Source: Akebia trifoliata (Eukaryota; Streptophyta; Magnoliopsida; Ranunculales; Lardizabalaceae). Taken from it: a stretch of DNA of 64,000 nucleotides. Made by a program: the position numbers and the translations under genes. The notes beneath the pieces are model-generated. The model saw only the letters and a program-made list of their open reading frames with translations. It was not told the DNA's origin and ran no database searches. Each line of letters opens with the position of its first letter. Position 1 is the stretch's first letter. Positions 11,264-22,719 of this stretch are shown here, piece after piece. Location: contig CM030710.1 of NCBI GenBank assembly GCA_017979445.1, forward strand, positions 14,928,248-14,992,247, read 5' to 3'.

Positions 11264-12388
11264 TGGTAACTAAAATTGCCTCGACCCTTTTTCACTAAAT
11301 AATGAAGAGGAGTCCGATTGGTAAATGAGGGATTTTTAGGGAGTTAGGAGTCGCCACCTAGTTTAGGTCTAGGAGCCAAAATAACTCTAAAATGAATCTG
11401 AATCAGTCCACATATAAGAGAAATGGGTAAGGGATCAGATTATAGGTTTCAAAAGGTGTTAGGCATCGAACTATCCTGATCGAAACGATCAATCTCTACT
11501 ACAAATCAAAACTATCCTACAGTCAACATATAAAGACTAAAGTCAAATTAGGGTCCAATCATCATCAATTTATTTCAGATTTACTAAATGAATCTTACTG
11601 CTAAAGTTTTCCCAAATATTTAAAGGATTCCCTGAATTTCGCACGAAAAGGGGAAAATTTGAAAAAGTCTTAATTTGACCCTGTGTTCTAAAACTCACGT
11701 GGCAAATCAATGAAATCGATAAAATTATAATTATAAAAACTCCTCAAATAAAATTAACAACACCAAATTTCTAAATTAGGGAATTATGAACATGTGTAGA
11801 ATTTCTAGATGGGAGAGTGATAAATGTGTGCACAATTCCCAAAATAAAAAAAATCATATAATAAATTATAAATTCCCAAATTACGAAGTTATGAATAACA
11901 CAAAATTTCCAAATTTAAGAATTATGAATAAATGTGAAACTTCTAAATCGAAAAATTATGGACACATGATAAATTCCCAAATTGGAAAATTGCAAAATTC
12001 CCTAATTAGAGAATTACACACAAATTTTTTTTTTTTCTGAAATAGAAAGTCTTAATTTTCAACTTATAAAGTCATAAACATGAAATTTCCAAATTAGGAA
12101 ATTCCAAAACATGTGAAATTTGCAAATTAGAAATTTAGAAATTTCCAACTTATAAGATAATGAACGAGAAATTTCTAAATTAGAAAATCATGAGTTTTCC
12201 AATTACAAAATCATGAATAAGAAGTTCCAAATAAATAAACAAAATCAATAACCCACAAAACCACTAAATTAGCAATATGCAAGTATGAGCATGAATTTCA
12301 AAATAAAGATTAGTGAATCTTAAAACCATTAAATTATCAATATAGGACCCATATGTTTGTGAAAGGAAAACCTACATCACTAGCGTGG
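11264..12388 (-). repeat. RE2 LTR remnant (R/U5 side), interrupted by RE3
   Basis: Contains the block seen near the 3' end of the other Tat-type LTRs: GGAGTCGCCACC at 11347-11358 and GGTGTTAGGCATC at 11455-11467 (plus-strand readings). 11780-12280 is built of degenerate short repeats of an AAATTCCCAAATTAG-type motif. The LTR is split at 12388 by RE3 and its outer part should lie after 24911. Gag sequence starts immediately inside it, so primer site and leader are deleted. Confidence 0.65.
12384..12388. repeat. Target-site duplication of RE3, left copy
   Basis: CGTGG directly before the RE3 3' LTR, identical to 24907-24911 directly after the 5' LTR. A 5-bp duplication is standard for Ty3/gypsy insertion. 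Confidence 0.9.
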
Positions 12389-12980
12389 TGTGTGCTGTCG
12401 GAATCCAGTATACGGCTCTGATGGTCCCAAAACTTACCGATAGAAGTTGCTCCGAGCGCTCCCCGTCCCCTCACGGTGGCCTGGTACCTACCACAGACAC
12501 TCCGACGATTAAGTTAGAGAGACAAAGTAATAATAATCGATACTGCCTAGTCCCTGGTCCTTCCACCCCCCTTACAATAGTGCTTACAGTGCTATTTAAC
12601 CCCATTACTTTCCCTAGGGTTTCCCTCTATAGGATGTAGTATAGGATGTAATCATGTGTTTTTACTGATTTTGAGGGATTGTTTACCTAATCTCGAGGTA
12701 TCTTGGAATGATCGAGTTTATCTGTGATGATTGCATCCAGGATTTCTGAAACTGACGTGCACGCAACAGTATTGCAGCATTCTCGAGGTCTACCCCCCTT
12801 GCCTAGTTGGGCTAGCTTCGCTTAGTGCTTTGCTGACTTGCAAGCTAGGCTAGAGAGGCCTCTGCTCTGGCCTGTCCTACTTGCTGAGCAGTGCTTCGTC
12901 AGGTAGTCTGTGTTAGGTACACCCTAGCTGACTTGGACACATGTATGGCCAAGATTAATGAGCAATTATTTCCCTTTACA
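12389..12980 (-). repeat. RE3 3' LTR
   Basis: Direct repeat of 24362-24906. On the minus strand it begins TGTAAAGGGAAATAATTG and ends in ...GCACACA. Shared landmarks include GTTGCTCCGAGCGCT, CCACAGACACTC and GGAATGATCGAGTTTATCTG (plus-strand readings). A TTAAATAG TATA-like motif (12592-12599, minus) is conserved in both LTRs. Confidence 0.9.
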
Positions 12981-12996
12981 GCTACCCCCTCTCAAG
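12981..12996 (-). other. RE3 polypurine tract
   Basis: TTGAGAGGGGGTAGC-type purine run on the minus strand directly before the LTR's TGTAAAGGG, where plus-strand synthesis is primed. It fixes the inner border of the 3' LTR. Confidence 0.65.
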
Positions 12997-13237
12997 GAGG
13001 CGTAAAGTCTTTTCGTCTCCTCGAGACGTAATGCAGCTTGCCTACTGGCTATTTAGGTTCTTCATAATTGCACCTACTATTTTTTAATCGATGCATTAAA
13101 TGCAACGTCGCTCCGTATCTCTGTTGATAGCTCATATGGATTCCTCTTCATCTATGTCCGTCCACGTGTCCCTTTACCTCCTTACATTTTCCTTATCTGC
13201 GACGCTTCAATTAGACTCGTGCTGTTCTCTTGGGCGT

Positions 13238-14963
13238 TGAAAGCGCCCTCGATCCGCGGGGTGTGCGGATTTGCTTTTGACCCTTGAAGTTTGGGAGTCG
13301 CCACCTAGTTATTATGGTCTAGGAACCAAACTGACTCTAAAACGGATAATAAACTAATCTATTACAGAAAATCTAAATCCGGGGATCATATTACGGGGTT
13401 GGAAGGTGTTAGGCACCAACCCCGTCCGGCCAATGCCGGTCCTACTTATCCCAAATATAACTACATCGCTAATGACAAAACCTAGATAAAAATAATAATA
13501 AAAATCTTACCTTCAATCTGCAAAGGTTTTATTCCCTCAGATCTGGTGAAAATGCTCCTTGTACCGTATTCCTTACTTCGTTTTATCTCCAGATCTGATT
13601 TTCGATCTCCGAGGCAAGGTATCTTCTTCTTGGATCTGGGTGCTTTGAATTTATTGTGGATTTTGGGGTATTTTTGAAAGGTTTCTAGGTGTTTGTTTAG
13701 GCTAAAATCGAAGCAGGGATGTTAGGTAAGGAGTTGGGGCTCCAAAATTAGGGTTTTAGCGGTGTTGTAGAGGCTTCTTCACCTACTTTTTCTAGGGTTT
13801 TTTCTTTTGTACGAAAATAGGGTGTGGAGGCTCCTATTTATAAAGTTTTTAGAAGCATTAGGGTTTGATTAGGGTTTCTTTTAAGGTTTCAATTAGGGTT
13901 TTGACTTAGTCTTTAGGGTTTTAATTTAAGGTTTTGACTTTAGTCTTATGAGATTGACTTGATTAGTTTAGATTAGGGTTTTGATTTAGGGTTTTGACCT
14001 TAGTCTTATGAGATTGACTCGATTAGTTTAGATTAGGGTTTTGATTTAGGGTTTTGACTTTAGTCTTATGAGATTGACTTTAATACTTGACTCTAGTCTT
14101 ACTTAATTGACTTTAATTTTGACTTTAGTCTTATTTGATTGACTTTAATATCTTGACTTTAGTCTTGCTTGATTGACTTTAAATTTTTGGAGAACCCCCC
14201 TCTATTATATCTTTGATTCTTTGGACCCCCAAATAGAGGGGTCCTTAAAGAAATATCTTGCGAACCATCAACAATTTTTCTTGAAAGCCTGATTGATCAA
14301 TTTTTTTGGTTTAAATTTTATAATTAATTTTATTAATGTTTCACTTTACATTATTTAATGATTTATTTATTAATTTCAAAAATTTTAATTATTAAAATTG
14401 TGAAATTACCATTTTGCCCTCGGAGAGGATTTTTTACGTTTTAAGTCGTTTTTCAATGTTCTAGGATGTTTTGGAATCAGTTTTTCGTAAGGAATTCAAT
14501 GGGAATGTTGGTTTTTTTTATTTATGAAGTTTTTTGTGTGAAATAGTCGTGAACTTTATGAGGGGTATTTTCGTAATTTTGTCAAATTTTGTGAAAATTG
14601 GCGAAGTGGTTTACTTGGTTTCGATTTGTTGTTTTATGTGTTTGAGTGGGTTTTTCTAAGCGTAATACAGGCTCTAGGGTTGTTTTGATGTTAGGGGTAT
14701 TTTGGTAATTCAGTCATTTTTAGTGATTTTTATCGTGAAGCTTCTTTTTTGTTTGCAAGATGTTGATATCTATGTTTCTGGGGTCGTATTTTCCTAGCGT
14801 AGCGTGGTTTCTAGGTTTTGTCAGTTCGAGATATCTCATCCGGATTTCTGAAACATATCTGGTAACAAAATAAAGCATTGGAATAGACATCCATCATTCG
14901 GAACCTTTGCGATCGGGTTGACAACTTGATTAATCAGGCGGATGCAAAAATGGGGTGTCTACA
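13238..14963 (-). mobile_element. Solo LTR of RE4 type nested in RE3
   Basis: Reverse complement begins TGTAGACACCCC and ends ...GAGGGCGCTTTCA, the same ends as the RE4 LTR at 32771-34546, and contains the same landmarks (GGTGCCTAACACC, GGTGGCGACTCC, GCGGATC near the 3' end). There is no internal element sequence. Flanks GGCGT (13233-13237) and TGCGT (14964-14968) match at four of five bases, consistent with an aged target duplication. 13880-14190 holds tandem copies of a TTGACTTTAGTCTTATGAGA-type unit. A TATAAATAG box lies at 13834-13842 (minus). Confidence 0.85.
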
Positions 14964-14990
14964 TGCGTCTGTGCTCCTGTGTTTTTTTCT

Positions 14991-15000
14991 TATAAATAGG
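14991..15000 (+). promoter_or_regulatory. TATA box upstream of the RE3 antisense frame
   Basis: TATAAATAGG on the plus strand, 28 bp after the solo LTR and upstream of the plus-strand frame of RE3. Its position, antisense to gag-pol near the 3' LTR, fits a promoter for the antisense ORF known in some Tat-lineage elements. Experimental activity is unknown. Confidence 0.5.
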
Positions 15001-15269
15001 GGGACTTCGTGCGTTTTGTGTATGCTATCGTGCTGAAACTCTACAAATCGATTTTTGTGTTTTTCTTGTAAAGGCTCTTTCTCTCTCTCAGTCTCCTTTG
15101 CTGTAATACTTACCTCTTCGCCTCGAGGTAATCTCTTTATTTCTCTATTTGCTTGCTTCTTCTTCTATACATGGTTTTTTCATGACTTTCACTACATCCC
15201 AACTCCGACGAAGCCTATACATTTCTGCTCCGGTGCACCTTTAGATTGGTAGTGACTCTGATACCCTCG

Positions 15270-17547
15270 ATGACTGTCGTGCGGGGCAAATCTTTGCTTA
15301 TGCTGGCTAAATCAAGGCCGGCCTTAGCTTTCCTTTCTCTGTTTTCTTGAGAGAGGTACTGGGTAAAATAAATCAGTCCCCTGGACAAATGTCCGGAAAC
15401 TTCTACCGTCTGGTGGAGGCTGTGGAGAAGATGGGGGTTACCCTTAATGATTTCTTATCCCGGTACAACCTAAAGGTGATTCCCTATCGGTCGGGATTCT
15501 TCGTACTGTCCTCTAAGAGTACAGCTGTGGCTCTGACCCTTATTTCCCAAGTTCTGATAAAGGGTGGTATAAAGACCCCCTTTATATTTTTGAAGACTGG
15601 AAATTTGCCCTTGGCACTCCCCACGAGGGATTCAGAGTTCTCCATGTCTTCCCGGGTAATGCTGTCTTGGACTGTTAATCTTGCATTCTGTTATGGGCTT
15701 TACTCATATGCTTCTTGCTTCTTTTAACGACTTTCCTATTACTTCTGTAGATTTTTCTGCTTTGGCGGCTACGGAGGCTAGGAAGTTACAGAGTAGGGCA
15801 TCCGAATAGCGAAGGCTAGAGCTAGTGGAACTCCGAACCGGGGCTGCTGAGAAAGTGGTGGTGGACAATCTACTAGGCATCGTTCCTCAACCACCTTTAT
15901 GACGAGTCATTTTAGTCTACTCCACGACGATGGGCTCCCAGTAATTCGGCTCCTCCCTTTAGTGTGTCGGGCATAGTTTGTACTTCTGAGGTTCTACCCG
16001 GGTCCTCCGACATCATGGACATCGACCTCTCGAAGTTCCCTCTTCTACTCCATTAGGGCTACTCCGCTACCCGTCCCAACAAAGAGGTGAAGGAAATAGA
16101 AAAGCCATGTTTCCCGTGACACCGACCATTCTAGAGAGGCTGGTCAACTTTGCTTCGTCCTCTGCTTCTGTTTCTACTACGATTACTACTGGTGCCATTG
16201 CTGTTTTTGTAGGAATTTTTGAGGAAATTCAGATGGAGGTTGGGCAGGGTTCTACTATCCCCTGGGAGGACAACCCTGCTCCTATTCTTCAATCGTGAAA
16301 ATGATGTTGGCTGGTCAGAAGAAGTATGAGGAGCTCTTTCCCCTCTGAGAGGTCTAAAATTGAGGGCCCCCTGCTAGGCAAGATCCCTCTAGAGGAGGCT
16401 GCCTTCACTTGGATGGGACGCGGAGCCTATCTTCGGGACGTTAATGAAAGCAACCTCTTCCGCCTCTTTGCCATGTCCACAATAAAGGTTGCGAGATTAA
16501 GGACCCCGTAGCTGCTTCCCTGCTCTCCCAGTCCATTTCTCCTATGAAATGGGATGTTGCTGACTAGGCTAATGTTGACTTGGGCTTCTATCATTTTGTC
16601 TATGGCCTTCATAAGGTAATTTCTATTCCTTCTCCCTTACTCAATTGCTTCTGAAATCTGCGTTCTAACACTATTCTTTCTTCATAGGCTCACGTGTATG
16701 AAACTATGGCCTTCTTGAAGTGGCGTGAGGCTAAGAACCAGGTAGCTATCCTGGCCAAAGAGTAGGATGAGAAAATAATTATGCTTCAGGCTAAGCTAGC
16801 CTCCTCTAGCCAATTTTCCCAGGAGGCTAAGAAGGAGATGAAGGCTAACCTAACCCAATTCTCCAAGGACAACCTATACTTGGAGACATCTAATAAGAAG
16901 CTGACAGATCTCCAAGGTCTTCTACAACTGGAGCTGACTAGCTACAAGGAGAGAGATGCAAAGCTAGCAGAACTATATGACAAAGTTTGACAACAAGAAC
17001 TTGAGCTGAACTCCTTGAGAACAAGTGCTGATTCAATCAGGGCTGCTCAGGCCAAAGAGGATGAGGCTGAAATAAGGAAGCTACTGGGTAGCTGCAGGCC
17101 CGATATTCTTAACTGATGGAGGAGTTTTACACGAAGGCTTATCATGAAGGCTTCGAGGCTACTCGACTCCAATACGAGGAAGAAGAAGATGAAATGGACA
17201 GTGAGGTGGACCTGGATGATGCTCCCATAGTATACCCTACCCGAGATGCTCTTTGGATTGGGTGCTTTGGGTTTGCTCCCCCCTTCCAGTTGGACGAGGG
17301 AGGGAATCCTATTACTATTCTTTCTCAAGCCCTTGGGGACCTCAAGGAAGCTGGCACTATCTTAGAATTGAACCTCGTTCAAGTAACGGGTTCCTCAGCT
17401 CAGCTTGTTGATCCGTCCCCTACCCAACTATCTATTCTTGTTATTGTCGTGGATCAAGACGGAGCCACTGATCCCCTTAGCACTGTTAATGAAGTAGACC
17501 CTTCTGCTATTCTGGCTTCCACTACTCAACCTTCCTCTGAAGGATAA
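15270..17547 (+). pseudogene. RE3 antisense additional ORF (decayed)
   Basis: Plus-strand coding-like blocks lie between pol and the 3' LTR, antisense to the rest of RE3. Pieces: 15347-15727 (LVEAVEKMGV, FLSRYNLKVIPYRSGFF), 16107-16298, 16781-16990 with a Lys/Glu/Leu-rich coiled-coil-like stretch (QEAKKEMKANL, LQGLLQLELTSYKERDAKL), and 17116-17547 beginning MEEFYTKAYHEGFEATRL followed by an acidic run and GFAPPFQLDEGG. Frames change several times and stops occur. Additional ORFs in this place and orientation, often ending in a coiled coil, are described for Tat-lineage elements; their role is not established. Assignment rests on position and composition; no catalytic motif is seen. Confidence 0.6.
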
Positions 17548-17739
17548 TTTGTTCTCTATTACTATACTTGAGCTCTCTGAATTTATCCCTTTTTCTAGGA
17601 TTTTTTGTTACATGTACTGCTGCCTCTATAATCTCTTTCTGCTGATTACACTGCTTGTATACGTGCTGCTAAAACAACCCCTACACATACTGAAAGTGCT
17701 AACTGGTCAATTACTTACATGTTGTTAACTACTCTGTAC

Positions 17740-18070
17740 GTTTCTAAACCGTTCAAACATAGTTTCTACTCAAATACTTATGCTCCTAACTGCTCTGCAC
17801 GTAACTGTTCAAACATCCTTTCTGCTCAAATACTTACACTACTAACCGCTCTACACGTTGCTAACTGTTCAAAAGTACTTTTTGCTCAAACACTTACACT
17901 GCCAACTGCTCTGCACATTGTTAACTATTCAAACGTACTTTCTGCTCAAACATTTTCAATGCTAACTGCTCTGCACGTTGCTAACTGTTCAAACGTACTT
18001 TCTGTTCAAACACTTAAGCTTCTAACTGCTCTACATGTGGCTAACTGTTCAAGCATACTTTCTTTGTTTA
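17740..18070. repeat. 60-bp minisatellite, about 5 units (RE3 3' region)
   Basis: Exactly 60-bp period with anchors TTTCTGCTCAAA and CTAACTGCTCTGCACGTTGC. Lies between the end of the antisense frame and integrase. The repeat leaves an open frame by chance. Confidence 0.85.
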
Positions 18071-18239
18071 CTTTACTTCTCCCCAGGTTCTACCTAAAAC
18101 AGGTGTGACTTTTGGTATAACCTTTTTGGGTAAAAGTTGCAGAGGGTTCTTGAGCCACTACCCCTTAGAGAAGGTTCTGATTTTGCCTATGGTCTGAACT
18201 GTAATACAATTTGTACTAAACTATTCCTATGATCGACTA

Positions 18240-18470
18240 TCTGAGTCACTGTCCTTGAAGAAGGCTCTTAATCTGACTACATTCTGAACACAACCCGAAC
18301 TGCACTAACTGTGTCATTGGCGACGTGAGTCACTGTCCTTGAAGAAGGCTTTGACTCTGCTATACTCTAAACACAATCCGAACTGTATTAACTGTGTCAA
18401 TGGCGGTCTGAGTTACTGTCCGTGAAGAAGGCTCTGACTTTTTCCTAATCTCAACTATAATCATTCTACT
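18240..18470. repeat. 84-bp minisatellite, about 3 units (RE3 3' region)
   Basis: Anchor GAGTCACTGTCCTTGAAGAA recurs at 18243, 18327 and, with changes, 18411. A weaker related copy may lie near 18150. Noncoding. Confidence 0.75.
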
Positions 18471-18479
18471 GACTTTTCA

Positions 18480-18890
18480 GCTAGTGAGCTCGTGGTAGAA
18501 TAGGACCTCGACTAGTTTCTATTCTGCCCGTAAGAGCAGAATAGACCCACGTAAGTCCAGACCCCGGCTGGATCCACACAGCTATTGTTACTCATAGCCG
18601 AGCTGAGACTCTGCCAATGAAGGCAGAAGAAACCTACGTAGGCTAGAATCCCGGGTGGATTCCATTGAAACATGCTTTTAACTCATGATAGAGTAGGACC
18701 CCGACCAGCCATCTTAGTCTACCAACGAGAGTAGAGAAGACCCACGTAGGTCCGGACCTCGACTGGATCCACACGGCTATTGTTACTCATGTCAAAATTG
18801 GTCCCCGACCAGACATCTCATTCCACCAATGAAGGCAGAGGAGACCCACGTAGGCCAAAATCCCGATTGGATTCTTTTCTTTGGCTTAGC
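18480..18890. repeat. Third minisatellite zone of RE3 (about 90-bp units)
   Basis: Four imperfect units sharing GACCCACGTAGGTCC, CCCGACTGGATCC and CGGCTATTGTTACTCAT. One unit contains the 12-bp palindrome AGGTCCGGACCT (18748-18759). Noncoding sequence just downstream of the integrase stop. Confidence 0.7.
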
Positions 18891-18949
18891 CCTGCAAACA
18901 CAAGTAAAAAAAAATAATACCAAAATATTTATTGATAATGTCCATTTAA

Positions 18950-20216
18950 ATTACATGCATTCCAAGGTCTGGGTAACCCCTGACCAGACATAGTGAGTAA
19001 GTAATATACTCCCTTCTGGCCCACCTTTTATATTATATAGGGCCTTTCCCAATTCGCTCCAAACTTACCGTTGTTCGGCTCTTCCGTGTTCTGGAATATT
19101 CACCTCAGCACTAAGTCATCTTCTTGAAACTAGTAGGGACAGACTTTCTTATTGAAGTAGTTATGCAACTTCTTGTGGTAATACTGTAGTTTGATTAGTG
19201 CTACATCTCATTTTTCTTCCAACAGATCCAGCTTTGCAACTAGTTGGGGGCTATTTCTTTCAGATTGTACAATCTTGGTTCTTACCATAGGGAAGCTATT
19301 CTCTTTGGGGATTACTGCCTCTACTCCATAGGCCATGGCCAATGGGGACATTCTCATGGACGTTCTAACAGTTTTTCTATAAGCCCATAAGACCCCATGC
19401 AATATTGACGTCCACCTGCCCTTGGCTTCCCCTAACCTCTTCTTCAAGATGTCTAGCAGTACTTTATTTGTAGCTTCAGCCTACCCGTTACCCTGAGGGT
19501 ATTGGGGCATAGAAAACACTTGCTTTATCTCGTATTTTTTGTAAAATTCTCTTACCTGTTCTTCTTTAAACTGCCTTCCGTTATCAAAAACTATGGTACG
19601 AGACAAACCAAATCTGCAAATAATGTTCTCCCAGAGAAACTTCTAGAGTTCCTACTACTGAATCCTGGCCAAAGGGAGTGCTTCCACCCACTGAGTGAAG
19701 TAATCGGTTACCACCAACAGGAAAGTAAGATTTCTTGGAGCCTTGGGCAACGAGCCTACTAAGTCAATCCCCCACTAAGCAAATGGCTAAGGGTTGATGA
19801 GGGAGTGAAGCTGTACTACTGGTTGCCTAATTATCTTCCCATGCCTCTTACAATGCTTGACGTACAAAGCTACATCTTTTTGCAAGTATGGCCAAAAATA
19901 TCCTTAAGAGAGCACCTTATGCGCAAAAGTTCCCCCCCCCTGAATGGTTCCCACAGTCATCCCCATGGATCTCCTTTAGTGTTTCTTTTGCTTTTTCTGT
20001 ACAAAGTCCCATCTAGAACCATGTACCTTTTTGCTTTATTCTTGATTTGCCTGGCCTCCTTTGGGTTGCAGGGTAGCTCCCCATGTTGTAGGTACACTAG
20101 AATTGGTGTTATCCATCCTTGGTTTGTTTCAACTACCACTAAGCTGGGCAGCCAGTACTCGTCTAGAGACGAGTTTTCTTGGTAACTCAACAAAAATTCC
20201 CTCTTGTTCTGCCTGG
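18950..20216 (-). pseudogene. RE3 integrase (decayed)
   Basis: N-terminal part (20216-19957) is open, ending in RKSKRNTKGDPWG. The zinc region reads YVKHCKRHGK (one Cys lost). The core has WGIDLVG, first Asp in VVTDYFTQWVEA (19703-19705), second Asp in FDNGRQF (19583-19585) and Glu in AEATNKVLL (19475-19477), 35 residues after the second Asp. 19447-19208 is open (ILHGVLWAYRKTVRTS, MAYGVEAVIPK), and the C-terminus near 18960-19110 reads KFGANWERPYII and LPRPWNA. Stops include TAG in place of the Gln expected in PFAQWGID. All three catalytic residues survive, but the frame is broken. Confidence 0.88.
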
Positions 20217-20585
20217 TCAATATTGACGCGATGTAGGCAAGGTGTCTACATGCCTGTTATCTACTCTGAGTATGTGTTCAATTTTGATATCTGCAGCTCG
20301 ATGCACAACTGCCTTGATCTTCTCAAGGTAGAGCTGCATTCGAGGTTCCCAGGCCTCAAACGTCTCATTTACGTAGTTAACTACCAACTGCAAGTCATTA
20401 TATACCATAGCCTTCGTTACCCCCAGTCCTGCTAAGGATTCGAGGCCAAGTAGCATTGCCTCATACTCCGCTTCATTATTTAAAGACTTGAATCCTAGGG
20501 TCACCACCTTCTTTATTCTTGTTTTGTCCAGGGTGATTAGTACTGCTCCTATGCCTGACCCTTCAAAGTTGGATGATCCATTCAC
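20217..20585 (-). pseudogene. RE3 second RNase H domain (aRNH type)
   Basis: A 122-codon open stretch with MNGSSNFEGSGIGAVLI at the start (the first catalytic Asp of DGSS is Asn here), NNEAEYEAMLLGLE (catalytic Glu), VYNDLQLVVNYV (Asp conserved) and HILRVDNRHVDTL (final Asp). Located between the classical RNase H and integrase. Dual RNase H is diagnostic of the Tat lineage. Loss of the first Asp would abolish metal binding. Length agrees with the family (about 120-130 residues). Confidence 0.85.
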
Positions 20586-20618
20586 ATAGGCTTTTCAACT
20601 TGATCCGTCCGGTGGCTC

Positions 20619-21154
20619 TTACTCGTCCTTCGCCTTTTGCAATTCTTCTATTAACAGCTCTGCTTTGTCTTCCATTGGGAAGTCTGCCAAGAAGTCAGCT
20701 ACTGCATGGCCTTTCATCGAAACTTTAGGTTGGTATTCGAGGTCGAACTCTACTAACTGAACTGCCCATTTGGTCATCCTGCCTAATCCCTCTGTTTTTC
20801 CTAATAATGACTTCAGAGGAAATTCTGTGATGACTTGCACCCGATGTGCCTGGAAGTACGAACGGAGGTGCATTGCCATATAGACTAGTGCTAACCCCAC
20901 CTTCTTAAGTCTTGTGCAATGCATCTCTACATCTGAGAAGGTCTTACTCAGGAAATAAATGGACTGGTCCCCTGCTGTCCAGTTCTGACCAAGACCGAAC
21001 TGAATGCGTGCTCGAAAGTGGCCAAATATACCCCTAACTCCTCTCTCGCTTCTAGCTTGAAGAGTATAAGTGGTTTGCCTAGGTAACTTTTCAGCTCCGA
21101 GAATTCTTGCTTACACTTTTCTGTCCAATCTAACCGGGAGTTCTTCCACAACAA
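20619..21154 (-). pseudogene. RE3 first RNase H domain
   Basis: Two open pieces: 21154-20948 (LDWTEKCKQEFSELKSYL, GVYLATFEHAFSSVLVR) and 20924-20619 (HCTRLKKVGLALVYMAMHLR, GRMTKWAVQLVEFDLEY, AVADFLADF). They match Ty3/gypsy RNase H up to the tether to the aRNH. A frame change between the pieces removes continuity. Confidence 0.85.
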
Positions 21155-22124
21155 CTAGTGCAAAGGCCTATACTTATTGGAGGATCTGGCGATAAAGAGA
21201 TTTAAAGCAACTACTCTTCCTGTAAGTTTCTGGACTTGTTTCTAGGTCTTTGAGAATGGCATCTCTAACAGTGCTCTGATCTGATCTGGGTTGGCTTCAA
21301 TTCCTCTCTTTGTGACTAGATAACTTAGGAATTTCCCTGAAGTTAACGGAAAGTATATTTCTCTGGGTTAAGCTTCATTTCCAATTTTCTTATCTTGGAA
21401 AAGACCTCTTCTAGGTCGCTAACATGGTCTTCCTTCTTTCTGCCTTGACTAGCAGGTCGTCTATGTACACCTTTGCTGTTCTATTTAGCATATCCCTGAA
21501 CAATTTTGTCACGAGCCTCTGGTAGGTGGCCCTCGCATTCTTCAATCTGAAGGGCATCACCTTATAGTAATAGAGCCCCTATTCTGTAATGAACGTCTTT
21601 TTCTTCTGATCATCTAGGCTGAGTTGTATCTGGTAATAGCCAGAGTAACCATCCATAAATGATAATCTCTCGTGGCTAGAAGTTGTGTCAACAAGTTGGT
21701 TTATCCTTGGCATCGAAAAGCTATCTTTAGGGCAGGCCTTGTTCACATTCGTAAAGTCTATGCAGACCCCGACTTTCCCATTCTTCTTGGGTATTGCCAC
21801 AATGTATGCCATCCACTCCGAGAACTATACCTCCCTGATAAATCCAGCCCTAATCAACCTATTTACCTCATCATTCATCATTTTTTTGAATCGCGATGCT
21901 AATTTCCTTGGTTTCTGCTTAACAGGTCTGAAGTCAGGCTCGACGTTCAGATGGTGACAAACCACCTTAAGACTAATTCTTGGCATCTCTTCGATAGAGT
22001 AAGAAAATATGTCTATGTTCCTTCTTAAACACTCTGCTATCTCCTTTAACTCTTCCGATTCTAGCTCAACTCCTACTCCTATATGCTTCCTCTCACCTAC
22101 GTCTACCATCTTTATACCTTCCAA
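21155..22124 (-). pseudogene. RE3 reverse transcriptase
   Basis: 22124-21825 encodes the region before the palm, ending NRLIRAGFIREV. 21812-21579 has YIVAIPKKNGKVGVCIDFTN, NKACPKDSFSMPRI and SFMDGYSGYYQIQL with the first catalytic Asp. The catalytic YIDDLLVK is at 21453-21470 in another frame. Order and spacing are normal for gypsy RT, with several frameshifts and stops. Confidence 0.87.
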
Positions 22125-22322
22125 GCATGGGAGTCCACCAAGCTTGGTCTCCTCCCACTATAATTGCTATTGTTGAATTCTATCTTCAGTCGATTCTTCC
22201 CTGTTCAACGTGCACACTTGCGCTGCTATTTAGTCACCTTTGACATCCCACATCCCCTTCGGCGTGGGGCACTTAAAAACTTGATAATAAGTGGACGGGA
22301 CCGCCCTCATCTCATGCGACCA

Positions 22323-22571
22323 CTATCTGCCCAGGATAGCATTGTATGGAGAAGTTTCTTCAACGACCACAAACTTGGTCATTAAAGTCACCGGTCCTGC
22401 TTTGACTGGTAGCACTATTTCCCCCCAGGAATAACTAGATCTCCCGCCAAAATCGACCAAAAGTGCTTCTACTGGCATATGTACACTTTTGCTGAGGCTT
22501 ATCTTTAAAAAGGCCGATGCATATAGAATGTTTACCGAGTTGTCGCTATCTACTAGCACCCTTTTAAGCAT
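22323..22571 (-). pseudogene. RE3 protease
   Basis: 83 open codons: RVLVDSDNSVNILYASAF at the active-site position, where the family has D-T/S-G-S; here the Gly is Asp. It ends FVVVEETSPYNAILGR, the conserved second half of retropepsin-like domains in Tat elements. Lies between gag and RT as expected. The changed active site and surrounding stops suggest no activity. Confidence 0.8.
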
Positions 22572-22719
22572 GGGGCATGGCCAACCCCTCTAAATTTCTC
22601 TCAGTGAACACCATCGTCTGCTCCCCAAAGGGTTCTAGTTCGATGAGTCCACTCCTTGTCGTAAAGACATATACCAGGTGCTCAGCTCTTCTCCTCTTTA
22701 CTCTTTTAATAATTCTGGT

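Larger units (their letters stand above)
4748..12388 (-). mobile_element. RE2: decayed Tat/Ogre-type retrotransposon (main part)
   Basis: Minus-strand order: LTR remnant (12388-11300), gag C-terminus, protease, RT, RNase H, second RNase H, integrase, 3' region. The second RNase H domain places it in the Tat lineage (established feature of that lineage). Gag begins right after LTR sequence, so primer site, leader and gag N-terminus are deleted. RE3 is inserted at 12388/24907 and the RE2 LTR resumes at 24912. The 3' LTR is missing, cut at 4748. Confidence 0.85.

Noticed and set aside
12385..12639. 84-codon plus-strand ORF at the RE3 3' LTR
   Set aside because: Antisense to the LTR, no domain, not preserved in the other LTR.
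13860..14060. TTAGGGTTTT-rich stretch resembling plant telomere repeats
   Set aside because: Motif spacing is irregular and forms part of a longer unit inside the solo LTR; it is not a (TTTAGGG)n tract.
17719..18108. 129-codon plus-strand ORF
   Set aside because: Generated by the 60-bp (3 x 20) minisatellite; no domain.
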